From positions 434,001 to 498,000 of the forward strand of contig NZ_VORB01000001.1 in assembly GCF_007995015.1 (NCBI RefSeq): a stretch of 64,000 nt of DNA. The letters run 5' to 3'. This document shows, one piece after another, positions 17,274 through 24,801 of the stretch (positions are counted from its first letter, which is position 1; every line of letters begins with the position of its first letter). The notes below the pieces were generated by a model. That model had not been told where the DNA came from. It did not search any database and saw only the letters and a program-made list of their open reading frames with translations. Origin of the DNA: Luteibaculum oceani (GTDB lineage Bacteria; Bacteroidota; Bacteroidia; Flavobacteriales_D; Luteibaculaceae). The translations under genes were made by a program, and so were the position numbers.

Positions 17274-18335
17274 ATGGCAAATCTTAACGAAAAGCTACTA
17301 GCAGAAATTTGCGAAGCACCTGGGGTACCTGGGCATGAGCAAAAAATTAGGGATATAGTTCGCCGAGAATTAGATGGATTAGGTTTTGAGCTAAGCGTTG
17401 ACAATATGGGTAACCTAACCGCTTTTAAAGCAGGTAAGGACGCGCGAAATGCCATGGTGGCTGCCCATATGGATGAAATTGGCTTTATCGTTACTCATAT
17501 CGACGATAACGGGTTTCTAAAATTTCACCCACTGGGTGGATTCGACCCAAAAACATTGACGGCTCAACGCGTAATTGTGCATACCGAGTCTGGACCATTA
17601 GTAGGTGTAATGGGATCCAAACCCATTCATGTAATGTCGCCCGAGGAGCGCAACAAAGGGGTTAAGATTAAAGACTTCTTTATAGATCTCGGGTTAGAAG
17701 CCGAAGAGGTAAAGAAAAAGGTTGAGGTAGGGAATACCGTTACAAGAGAGCGCGAGTTAATAAAAATGGGACATTGCTTTAATTGCAAGTCGCTTGATAA
17801 CCGTGTATCCGTATTTATTCTAGTTGAGGCTCTAAAAAATCTCGCTAAGAAAGAATTACCAGTAAATCTTCACGGTGTTTTTACCGTTCAGGAGGAAGTT
17901 GGTTTAAGGGGTGCTCACGCAGCAACACTTCGTATAAAACCCACCTGGGGTATAGGTTTGGATACTACAATCGCATTCGATGTGCCGGGAGCTGCAGGTC
18001 ATGAAAAAATTACCGAGCTAGGAAAAGGTGTAGCAATAAAAATTTTAGATGGATCTGTAATTAGTGATGTTCGCATGGTTAAGTTTTTAAAAGCCATTGC
18101 CGATAAGCAGAAAATCACTTGGCAACCCGAAATCTTAACGGCTGGAGGAACCGATACTGCTGCACTGCAGAAATTTACCGAAGGAGGATCCATCGCAGGG
18201 GCTATTTCCATTCCTACGCGACACATCCACCAAGTAATAGAAATGGTGCATGAAGCCGATGTAACTGCGGCAATCAAACTCCTAGAGGCATCTATTTTAA
18301 ACTTGGGTAAAGAAGAAGATTGGGCGATTAATTAA
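17274..18335 (+). CDS. M42 family metallopeptidase (glutamyl aminopeptidase/endoglucanase-like)
   Basis: A 353-residue cytosolic peptidase. Probable di-zinc ligands occur in order: His in VAAHMDEIGF, Asp in SLDNRVSVF, the Glu pair in VQEEVGLRGAHA, Asp in GLDTTIAFD and His in RHIHQVIEM. M42 enzymes are large oligomers that trim amino acids from peptides; the 'endoglucanase' name of some relatives is historical. The gene starts 2 bases after pyk and closes the operon, followed by a hairpin at 18370-18402. Confidence 0.9.
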   Translation: MANLNEKLLAEICEAPGVPGHEQKIRDIVRRELDGLGFELSVDNMGNLTAFKAGKDARNAMVAAHMDEIGFIVTHIDDNGFLKFHPLGGFDPKTLTAQRVIVHTESGPLVGVMGSKPIHVMSPEERNKGVKIKDFFIDLGLEAEEVKKKVEVGNTVTRERELIKMGHCFNCKSLDNRVSVFILVEALKNLAKKELPVNLHGVFTVQEEVGLRGAHAATLRIKPTWGIGLDTTIAFDVPGAAGHEKITELGKGVAIKILDGSVISDVRMVKFLKAIADKQKITWQPEILTAGGTDTAALQKFTEGGSIAGAISIPTRHIHQVIEMVHEADVTAAIKLLEASILNLGKEEDWAIN

Positions 18336-18369
18336 TGTGCCAATTTTTTAATGTAGCTATTTAGCAATG

Positions 18370-18402
18370 GGGGGATTTATCTACGGTAGTAGTGAATCCC
18401 CC
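18370..18402 (+). terminator. Probable terminator of the acpP-to-M42 operon
   Basis: GGGGGATT pairs with AATCCCCC (8 bp) around a loop that itself contains CTAC/GTAG. The following tract, TAATTGTTTAAT, is only weakly T-rich, so termination efficiency is uncertain. Confidence 0.45.
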
Positions 18403-18448
18403 TAATTGTTTAATGAAATTAGACTTTGTGAATCTTTGTGCTACCACA

Positions 18449-18576
18449 GGATCACTCGGTGACCAGCAGCTTGTAAATACATACCTGGTGCAAAAAATCT
18501 GTGCTAATCTGAGTTAATCGGTGGTGCACCTCGATACAATCCCGACGCCTAGCGGGTCGGGATCACTCGGTGACCA
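18449..18576. repeat. Intergenic repeat cluster with two 17-bp direct copies and a palindrome
   Basis: The 308-base gap between the M42 and membrane-protein genes holds no gene. GGATCACTCGGTGACCA occurs at 18449-18465 and again at 18560-18576. Directly before the second copy, ATCCCGAC (18539-18546) and GTCGGGAT (18556-18563) form an 8-bp inverted repeat with a 9-base loop. Between them lies a stretch with 'CTGTGCTAATCTGAGTTAATCGGTGG', here given only in part by position (18500-18525), of the low-complexity kind often found between Bacteroidota genes. This looks like a dispersed intergenic repeat family. Confidence 0.6.
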
Positions 18577-18643
18577 AAACTCTCTGTGTATCCCGTTGTG
18601 GTGAAAAAACCCGTATTATTGATGCAACCATAACCCTAGAGAA

Positions 18644-19042
18644 ATGAAAATCGTAAAAATTATAGCGGCTGTAATTGCCGGGTTTATTGTTGGATCTATT
18701 GTAAACGGCGGATTAATTATGCTGGGTTCTCAAATTATTCCTCCACCGCTTGGGGTGGATCCTATGGACTCGGAAAGCATTATTCACAACATAGGTCTTT
18801 TTAAACCCAAACATTTTTTGTTTCCCTTCCTAGCTCATGCTTTGGGAACTTTAGTCGGTGCATTTATAGCCTTGCTTATAGCCAAGCAACATATAGCTGC
18901 CTGGATATTAGGGGGACTATTTTTACTAGCTGGAATTGCAAACGTGTTTATGATCCCAGGGCCAACTTGGTTTGCTATTCTTGATGTGGCTCTAGCCTAC
19001 CTTCCTATGGCATGGCTTGCCATCCGATTAAGGAATAAATAA
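18644..19042 (+). CDS. Small four-helix membrane protein of unknown function
   Basis: A 132-residue integral membrane protein with about four transmembrane segments: residues 5-25 (VKIIAAVIAGFIVGSIV), 62-82 (FLAHALGTLVGAFIALLIA), 86-106 (AAWILGGLFLLAGIANVFM) and 110-128. The loop after helix 1 carries PPPLGVDPMDSESI. It has no recognisable catalytic or transport motif. It is transcribed alone and ends in its own terminator at 19067. Similar small membrane proteins are common in Flavobacteriia, but I cannot name a function. Confidence 0.6.
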   Translation: MKIVKIIAAVIAGFIVGSIVNGGLIMLGSQIIPPPLGVDPMDSESIIHNIGLFKPKHFLFPFLAHALGTLVGAFIALLIAKQHIAAWILGGLFLLAGIANVFMIPGPTWFAILDVALAYLPMAWLAIRLRNK

Positions 19043-19066
19043 TAGTTTTAGGTTAAAACCGTATGT

Positions 19067-19104
19067 CGCAGTTGGGAAAATGCTTTTTCAGCTGCGATTT
19101 TTTT
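19067..19104 (+). terminator. Rho-independent terminator
   Basis: CGCAGTTG pairs with CAGCTGCG (one G-T pair) around a 14-base loop, followed by seven T residues. It ends the small membrane-protein transcript. Confidence 0.7.
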
Positions 19105-19121
19105 GTAGCTAAAAATACAAA

Positions 19122-19153
19122 CGGGGCTACCTCTTTATTAAGAGATAACCCCG
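19122..19153 (-). terminator. Terminator-like hairpin after pheS
   Basis: CGGGG...CCTCTT pairs with AAGAG...CCCCG in an interrupted stem with two mismatches. It lies 24 bases past the pheS stop on the minus strand, followed by a T-rich stretch (TTTGTATTTTT). Confidence 0.55.
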
Positions 19154-19176
19154 TGTATTAGCTGTAGTTTATAAAA

Positions 19177-20190
19177 TTATAAAGTGGATTGAAACTGATT
19201 TAAAAATCTTAAATCATTTTCGAAAAGGGTACGGATATCATTTATTCCGAAACGCTGCATGGCAATACGTTCTATTCCCATCCCGAAAGCAAATCCGGTA
19301 TATTTTTCTGAATCAATTTTTGCATTTTCTAATACGTTGGGATCTACCATTCCACAACCCAATACTTCTAACCATCCAGTTCCCTTGGTAATTCGATAGT
19401 CGATTTCGTTTTCTAAGCCCCAGTATACATCCATCTCGGCACTAGGTTCTGTGAAGGGGAAATACGACGGGCGCAACCTAATTTTTGTCTTGCCAAAAAA
19501 CTCCTTAGCAAAATACAGTAGCGTTTGTTTTAAGTCGGCGAAAGAAACTCCTTCGTCTATGTACAATCCTTCTATTTGATGAAAAACGCAATGCGAACGT
19601 GCCGAAATAGCTTCATTCCTGTATACCCTTCCTGGAGAAATTGTTCTAATAGGTGGTTTTTCGCTTTCCATAACCCTTACCTGTACTGAGGAGGTATGCG
19701 TTCTAAGCGCGTGTTCCTCATCTAGGAAAAAGGTGTCTTGCATATCTCTTGCTGGGTGTTCCTCGGGGAAGTTTAAGGCAGTAAAGTTGTGCCAGTCATC
19801 TTCTATCTCAGGCCCTTCGGAAATAGAAAATCCTAGGTAGCTAAAGATTTCTATGATTTCGTTTTTTACAATAGACACTGGGTGTCTCGACCCCAATTGT
19901 GGGAATACGGGTCTGGTTAAATCGGGTTTCTCACCACTTGCCTTCTGGTTAGCAGCACCCTCTTTTAACTCCTTTATTTTTTCAGTTGCCTGATTTTTAA
20001 GGATGTTTAGAATTTTCCCAAACTCTTTTTTATCCTCATTGGCCACTTCTTTAAAAGAAGAAAATAACGCGGTTATTTCTCCCTTTTTACCTAAATACTT
20101 AATTCTCAGCGCCTCAGCTTCTTCCGCTGTTTTTGCACTTAGGTTTGGAATTTCTTCCAAAAGTGACTTGGCCTTATCTAAAATGCTCAT
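19177..20190 (-). CDS. pheS: Phenylalanine-tRNA ligase alpha subunit
   Basis: A 337-residue class II synthetase subunit. Residues 1-90 form the coiled-coil tRNA-binding arm (basic/Glu-rich, EIPNLSAKTAEEAEALRIKYLGKKG). Motif 2 is seen in VYRNEAISARSH and FHQIEGLYIDEG; motif 3 is FGMGIERIAMQRFGI. With PheT (not in the window) it charges tRNA-Phe. Its ATG directly follows the stop of the cyclophilin gene, so the two are likely co-transcribed. Confidence 0.94.
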   Translation of the reverse strand: MSILDKAKSLLEEIPNLSAKTAEEAEALRIKYLGKKGEITALFSSFKEVANEDKKEFGKILNILKNQATEKIKELKEGAANQKASGEKPDLTRPVFPQLGSRHPVSIVKNEIIEIFSYLGFSISEGPEIEDDWHNFTALNFPEEHPARDMQDTFFLDEEHALRTHTSSVQVRVMESEKPPIRTISPGRVYRNEAISARSHCVFHQIEGLYIDEGVSFADLKQTLLYFAKEFFGKTKIRLRPSYFPFTEPSAEMDVYWGLENEIDYRITKGTGWLEVLGCGMVDPNVLENAKIDSEKYTGFAFGMGIERIAMQRFGINDIRTLFENDLRFLNQFQSTL

Positions 20191-21030
20191 TTATTCAACC
20201 TTAAGTTTTTTCATCACCACATCTTCCTCTGGCCTATCCGCTTTACCGGTTTTAACCTTGGATATTTTCATTACAACATCCATCCCCTCAATTACTTCTC
20301 CAAAAACCGTGTAGTTTCCATCTAGATGGGGTGTTCCACCTTGCTCGCTATAGGTTTTAATTTGCTCTTCAGTATAGGTTCCTCCTCTTTCCTTGAAGAG
20401 CTCTTCTACCTGTGGGGCAAGATTTTGAAGTATAAAATTCAACTCCTGTTGGTTTCCAACCTTCATATACAAATCCACTCGCTTTTTTAATTCGGCGTTT
20501 TTTGGATCGTTTAAGATTTCATTAAAAATTTGGTTTTTAGTTTCCTGCTCCTTCCTTTGGGTCATGGCCTCTAGCTGCTCCTTGGTGTAGGTTTTACCGG
20601 TTACAATGTAAAATTGCGAGCCCGATGATTCTTTTTTAGGGTTAACCTGATCTGAAAGGCGTGCTGCCGATAAAGCTCCTTTTTTGTGAATTAAGCTGGA
20701 GCTAAATTCAGCGGGAATGGTGTAGCCAGGACCACCATTACCAAGTTGGTCGTCAGGTTTAGCGTTTTTACTATCAGGATCTCCCCCCTGTATTACAAAT
20801 CCGTCGATAACGCGGTGAAAAAGGGTTCCGTTATAAAATCCGTCTTTAACCAGCTTAATAAAGTTGTCTCTATGCTGGGGAGTTTCGTTGTAAAGTTTTA
20901 CTACGATATCCCCGTAATTTGTTTTTATCCGTACAATAGGTTCGCTTGCTTCATTTTGAGAATACAATTGAACTTGGAATAGTACTAAGGCAAGAAGACT
21001 AAGAGCGAATTGCCGCGCAGTTTTTTTCAT
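20191..21030 (-). CDS. Exported cyclophilin-type peptidylprolyl isomerase
   Basis: A 279-residue protein with a signal peptide (MKKTARQFALSLLALVLFQ..SQ). The cyclophilin core is seen in IVVKLYNETPQHRDNF, FHRVIDGFVIQGGDPD (catalytic Arg), GSQFYIVTGK and HLDGNYTVFGEVIEGMDVV. Between the last two lies an insertion of about 85 mostly helical, charged residues (KEQLEAMTQRKEQETKNQIF and onward) that is absent from E. coli PpiA. It should speed proline isomerisation in exported proteins in the periplasm. The insertion may be a chaperone arm (inference). Confidence 0.85.
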   Translation of the reverse strand: MKKTARQFALSLLALVLFQVQLYSQNEASEPIVRIKTNYGDIVVKLYNETPQHRDNFIKLVKDGFYNGTLFHRVIDGFVIQGGDPDSKNAKPDDQLGNGGPGYTIPAEFSSSLIHKKGALSAARLSDQVNPKKESSGSQFYIVTGKTYTKEQLEAMTQRKEQETKNQIFNEILNDPKNAELKKRVDLYMKVGNQQELNFILQNLAPQVEELFKERGGTYTEEQIKTYSEQGGTPHLDGNYTVFGEVIEGMDVVMKISKVKTGKADRPEEDVVMKKLKVE

Positions 21031-21037
21031 AATTTTG
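21010..21037 (+). promoter_or_regulatory. Promoter for the small lipoprotein gene
   Basis: TTG at 21010-21012 and a perfect TAATTTTG -7 box at 21030-21037, spaced 17 bases apart. It overlaps the first codons of the divergent cyclophilin gene and lies 37 bases before the lipoprotein ATG. Confidence 0.5.
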
Positions 21038-21074
21038 CTAGGCTTTAGCGATTGGCGAAATTAACAATAAGCAA

Positions 21075-21500
21075 ATGGAATTAAAACATAGAGCCGTTAA
21101 GTTTAGTTTTTTGGCTGGCATATTTGCCATCCTAACTCTTTCGGCAACCTTTACCACCTCTTGTAAAAAAGAAGACCCAACTCGAGTTACCATCACAGTT
21201 AGAGATACCATTAATCGTGCGGTACCTGGTGCTGTAGTGCGCGTTTACGCAAAACCAACCGATAGCACGCAGGTGGCTTCTAGAATTCGCTTTGATGAAT
21301 CCAAAATCACCAACAGTTCTGGACAGGTGTTATTCGATTACACTTCGTTCACCAAACCAGGGCAGGCAGGGTTTGCAGTATTAGACATCTTTGCATATAA
21401 ATTATCCGATAACGACCCCAATGATACCCTAGGTATTGGAATCGGTCAGGTTAGGGTAGAAGAGAACAAGAACAATACCAAGGCTATTAGAATTCAATAG
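21075..21500 (+). CDS. Small lipoprotein with a carboxypeptidase-regulatory-like domain
   Basis: A 141-residue protein with a signal peptide ending in FTTSC (lipidated Cys30) and then KKEDP. The mature part, TRVTITVRDTINRAVPGAVVRVYAKPTD and onward to GQVLFDYTSF, is one beta-sandwich of the CarboxypepD_reg/Ig-like type: 'V.V.D..NRAVPGA.V.VY' followed by '.T.SSGQV.FDY'. It is probably a periplasmic or surface structural lipoprotein. No enzyme motif was seen. Its end overlaps the convergent gene by 7 bases. Confidence 0.65.
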   Translation: MELKHRAVKFSFLAGIFAILTLSATFTTSCKKEDPTRVTITVRDTINRAVPGAVVRVYAKPTDSTQVASRIRFDESKITNSSGQVLFDYTSFTKPGQAGFAVLDIFAYKLSDNDPNDTLGIGIGQVRVEENKNNTKAIRIQ

Positions 21501-21823
21501 TCTAGATATTCTATAATTGCTTCCTTCATAAGTCTTTCTTGGTCATTCGCTTGAAGGGGAGGAAGCGGTTTCAGGTTCTCAAAATGCGGCCAGCCTTCTT
21601 GGTCTAACCCCACAAATTTGTAGTAACCATAGGGCTCTAGAACCCGGCAAGTTGCAATGTGTAATACCGACATCTTTTCGTCTTTACTGTACTTTCTAAA
21701 CCCCTTACCGAGCTCCTGCAGTCCAATAAGGAATAACAGGGATTGCAAGTCTACCGGCTGGCCAAAAGCCTCTTCGGCATTTTTTAGGGTTTCTTGCCAT
21801 TTTCGTTCGAAATTATAATCCAT
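21494..21823 (-). CDS. Conserved hypothetical protein
   Basis: A 109-residue soluble protein, no signal peptide, probably helical. Visible features are LQSLLFLIGLQELGKGFRKYSKDEKM and HIATCRVLEPYGYYKFVGLDQEGWPHFE, given here only as landmarks (GLQELGKG near residue 34; EPYGYY near residue 64). The compositional regularity and codon use are those of a real gene. I believe it belongs to a Bacteroidota-only family but cannot name it. Its start is only 21 bases from the divergent cvpA start. Confidence 0.6.
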   Translation of the reverse strand: MDYNFERKWQETLKNAEEAFGQPVDLQSLLFLIGLQELGKGFRKYSKDEKMSVLHIATCRVLEPYGYYKFVGLDQEGWPHFENLKPLPPLQANDQERLMKEAIIEYLDY

Positions 21824-21844
21824 TCTTGTTAGGTCTTTTTAGCA

Positions 21845-22372
21845 ATGAACATCCTCGACATTATTCTTTTAGTTCCTTTAGCTTATGCAGCATTTAAAGG
21901 GTTTACCAAGGGTTTTGTTTTCGAAATATTTTCGCTTCTCGCACTTGGTTTGGGTGTCTATGGATGCATTGAGTTTTCGGATTATGCAGGTACTTATTTA
22001 GCCGAACATATCGATAGCGACAAAGAGTGGTTTCCTATCCTTACCTACACCGTAACCTTTGTATTAATTGTGGTTGCAGTAAGTATGCTGGGTAAGGTGA
22101 TAGATAAAATGATCAGCTTTATCCAGTTGGGGCTCGTTAATAAACTACTCGGGGTGTTGTTCGGACTTATAAAGTCTGCATTTTTCCTTAGTGCAATTCT
22201 TATGATTTTTAATGCGCTGAATACGTCATTTAACTTTATCGATAATCAGCTCGTAGAAGATTCTATCCTCTACGAACCGATTTCTAAATTTATTCTTCTC
22301 GTTTTACCTGGCGATGAAAGTACCGGGATTTACAAACAGTTTTACGATGGCCTTAATGGCTTGTTTCTTTAA
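21845..22372 (+). CDS. cvpA: CvpA family membrane protein
   Basis: A 175-residue protein with four transmembrane helices: residues 4-22 (ILDIILLVPLAYAAFKGF), 27-45, 66-86 (ILTYTVTFVLIVVAVSML) and 101-122 (LLGVLFGLIKSAFFLSAIL). The G-(FY)-xKGF pattern near residue 20 and the KLLGVLFG loop are typical of CvpA, a family linked to colicin V production and envelope homeostasis in E. coli. The exact role in Bacteroidota is unknown. Its 3' end overlaps pgk by 20 bases in convergent orientation. Confidence 0.8.
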   Translation: MNILDIILLVPLAYAAFKGFTKGFVFEIFSLLALGLGVYGCIEFSDYAGTYLAEHIDSDKEWFPILTYTVTFVLIVVAVSMLGKVIDKMISFIQLGLVNKLLGVLFGLIKSAFFLSAILMIFNALNTSFNFIDNQLVEDSILYEPISKFILLVLPGDESTGIYKQFYDGLNGLFL

Positions 22373-23549
22373 TCGCGGCAATACCAGGTAGAATCTTACC
22401 TTCAAGACATTCTAACATCGCTCCACCTCCGGTAGAAACATGAGAAACACGGTCTCCTAGTTTAAACTTGTTAACCGCGGCAACGGAGTCTCCTCCCCCA
22501 ACAACGGAAAAGGCTCCCTTAGAAGTGCTATCTGCTATGCTAAGGGCAACTTCAACCGTTCCTTTAGCAAAGTTTTCGAACTCAAATACTCCCATAGGAC
22601 CATTCCATAAAATGGTATTGCTATCCAAAAGCTTTTCTTTAAAAAGACTTATTGATTTTTCACCTATATCTAGGCCCATCCATCCATCAGGAATGCTATT
22701 TATATCCGCTTCTTTTCTGTTGGCATCGTTATTAAAATCGTCAGCGATAATGGCATCCACAGGAAGAAGTAGCTCTACATTTTTTTCTTTGGCCTGCATA
22801 ATAACCTTTTCTGCTACTGGGATGTAATCATCTTCAATTAAAGAAGACCCCACTTTCCCGCCTTGTGCCTTAACAAAAGTAAAGGCCATACCACCGCCAA
22901 TAAAGATGCGGTCTACTTTGTCTAATAGGTTTTCTAGAATGCTAATTTTACTGGAAACCTTAGCTCCACCCACCACGGCAGCAACGGGTTTTTGTCCCGA
23001 AGAGAATATTTTATCTAAACTTTCTAATTCCTTAGCTATCAGGTATCCAAAGGCGCTCTTTCCAACAAATAGTCCAGCAACCACGGTGGTAGACGCATGT
23101 GCTCTATGTGCGGTTCCAAATGCATCGTTAACATAGCAGTCACCTAGCTGGGCAAGTTGCGTTGCAAAGGCCAAATCGCCCTTGGTCTCCTCAGCGTAAA
23201 ATCGAACATTTTCTAGAAGAATAACCGAACCTTCCTCGGCTTGGTCCACCACTTCAATTGCTTTTTCCCCAACAGTTTCTTCCGAAAAATAAACGGGTGC
23301 TTCAATTTTTGTGGCCAAATAATCGGCTACCGGCTTTAGACTAAATGCATTGTCTTTGCCCTTAGGTCTTCCTAGATGGCTCATTAAAACTGCCTTTCCA
23401 CCATCGCTAACAATTTTGTTTATGGTTGGAAGTGCGGCCTTAATACGCGTATCGTCGGTTACATTTTTATGCTCGTCAAGAGGTACGTTAAAGTCAACTC
23501 TAACCAATACACGTTTCCCCTTGTAATTGAATTTATCTACAGTGATCAT
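22353..23549 (-). CDS. pgk: Phosphoglycerate kinase
   Basis: A 398-residue glycolytic kinase that makes ATP from 1,3-bisphosphoglycerate. Seen: RVLVRVDFNVPLD, SHLGRPKG, ENVRFYAEE, VNDAFGTAHRAHAST, VVGGAKVSSKI, ILWNGPMGVFE and VVGGGDSVAAV. Length is typical. A -7 promoter box (minus strand, TAATTTTG at 23569-23576) lies 20 bases upstream of the ATG. Confidence 0.95.
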   Translation of the reverse strand: MITVDKFNYKGKRVLVRVDFNVPLDEHKNVTDDTRIKAALPTINKIVSDGGKAVLMSHLGRPKGKDNAFSLKPVADYLATKIEAPVYFSEETVGEKAIEVVDQAEEGSVILLENVRFYAEETKGDLAFATQLAQLGDCYVNDAFGTAHRAHASTTVVAGLFVGKSAFGYLIAKELESLDKIFSSGQKPVAAVVGGAKVSSKISILENLLDKVDRIFIGGGMAFTFVKAQGGKVGSSLIEDDYIPVAEKVIMQAKEKNVELLLPVDAIIADDFNNDANRKEADINSIPDGWMGLDIGEKSISLFKEKLLDSNTILWNGPMGVFEFENFAKGTVEVALSIADSTSKGAFSVVGGGDSVAAVNKFKLGDRVSHVSTGGGAMLECLEGKILPGIAAIKETSH

Positions 23550-23568
23550 AATTTGATTTAGTGAGCGG

Positions 23569-23576
23569 CAAAATTA
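23569..23576 (-). promoter_or_regulatory. Promoter -7 box of pgk
   Basis: Read on the minus strand, this is TAATTTTG, a perfect TAnnTTTG match 20 bases before the pgk ATG. No convincing TTG -33 element was found. Confidence 0.45.
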
Positions 23577-23603
23577 AAACAATTGATGATTTCCCTTTAG
23601 ATA

Positions 23604-23632
23604 TTGATAGCTCATATAAATCGCTAATTTTG
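23604..23632 (+). promoter_or_regulatory. Promoter of the holB-ricT-gldH run
   Basis: TTG (23604-23606), an 18-base spacer, and a perfect TAATTTTG (23625-23632). It is 15 bases before the TTG start proposed for holB. It lies inside the longer frame that could begin at GTG 23561, which argues against that start. Confidence 0.55.
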
Positions 23633-23647
23633 ACCAAATTTTTTGCG

Positions 23648-24796
23648 TTGAAATTCTCCGAAATCATAAGTTCTGAAAGCTTAGCAACCAAAATGGCCCA
23701 AAACATAGTGGAGGGTAGGGTTGCGCATGCTCAGATGTTGGTTGGAGAAGACGGAAGCGAAGCTTTGGCTTTTGCCTTGGCCTATATTTCTTTTATAAAC
23801 TGCGAAAACCGACAGGGCAACGACTCTTGCGGTACATGCAGCTCCTGTATTAAACTAAGCAAGTTTGCACATCCCGATGTGCATTGGATTTTCCCTATTG
23901 CCAATTCTTCGGATACGAGCAATAAACAAGGCTTAGAAAAGCAGATGGCCGAATTTCAAAAAATCTGGAGGGCTACGCTGGAGACCAATCCCTACCTAAA
24001 ATATCAGGAATGGATTAAGGCTCTTGGTGAGGAAAAGAAAAAGCTGGAAATCAACAAAGCAGCCGCTGAGTTCCTTTTTTCTAAAATGGCACTTAAGTCC
24101 TACGAGGGAGGGATGAAGATTGCAGTAATCTGGAAGCCTGAATTAATGAATGTTCGTGCCGCAAATACCCTGCTTAAAATTATTGAGGAACCACCTGCAA
24201 AATCTTTGTTTTTGCTTGTTTCTAATAATGCAGATGCGGTTTTAGGTACCATTTGCTCTCGAACTCAAATTACACGAGTTCCCAAAGTGCCTCAAGAGAA
24301 ATTTGCCAATTGGTTGGTTTCTAATTTAAGCCTCAATGCGCAAAGTGCAGATACTATAGCCTTTGCAGCCGATGGTAATATGGGTACAGGTTTGGCGATG
24401 GCTAGGGAAATGGGTGGAGAGAACGAACTTTTTGTAATCTTTAGAGCTTGGATGCGTTTGTGCTTTTCGAAAGACTTGGCAGGATTAAGGCAGTGGGTGG
24501 CCGAAAACGCTAAAATGAGTAGGGATATGCTTTCTGGTTTATTACAGTATGGCTTGCAAATAGTATACTCTTCGCTAAATGTGGCGATGCTACAGGCAGA
24601 CCCTAAGCTTATTAACCCAGCTGAAAAAGAGTTTATTAAGAAATTCGCTCCCTTTGTTGACGCAAAAAGAGGGTCGGCATATTACAAGTTGTTTAACGAA
24701 GCAATTGCCGATATACAGTGGAACGGAAACGCTAAAATAATTTTAAGCGATTTGTCGTTCAAATTTATGATGTTGTTACACCAGAAAAGGGGATAA
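23648..24796 (+). CDS. holB: DNA polymerase III delta' subunit
   Basis: The TTG at 23648 is chosen as start: it gives LKFSEIISSESLATKM, the usual beginning of this family in Bacteroidota, and it lies just after a promoter. The frame itself is open back to a GTG at 23561. The product, about 382 residues, is a clamp-loader AAA+ subunit. It has HAQMLVGEDGSE at the degenerate P-loop, a four-cysteine zinc module (CENRQGNDSCGTCSSC), NVRAANTLLKIIEEPP for the sensor/Walker B region and a C-terminal helical domain. It helps load the sliding clamp on DNA. Confidence 0.88.
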   Translation: MKFSEIISSESLATKMAQNIVEGRVAHAQMLVGEDGSEALAFALAYISFINCENRQGNDSCGTCSSCIKLSKFAHPDVHWIFPIANSSDTSNKQGLEKQMAEFQKIWRATLETNPYLKYQEWIKALGEEKKKLEINKAAAEFLFSKMALKSYEGGMKIAVIWKPELMNVRAANTLLKIIEEPPAKSLFLLVSNNADAVLGTICSRTQITRVPKVPQEKFANWLVSNLSLNAQSADTIAFAADGNMGTGLAMAREMGGENELFVIFRAWMRLCFSKDLAGLRQWVAENAKMSRDMLSGLLQYGLQIVYSSLNVAMLQADPKLINPAEKEFIKKFAPFVDAKRGSAYYKLFNEAIADIQWNGNAKIILSDLSFKFMMLLHQKRG

Positions 24797-24801
24797 AATT
24801 T

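Noticed and set aside
23561-23647. GTG start for holB at 23561
   Set aside because: It lies upstream of a good promoter and the added residues do not resemble any delta' N-terminus.
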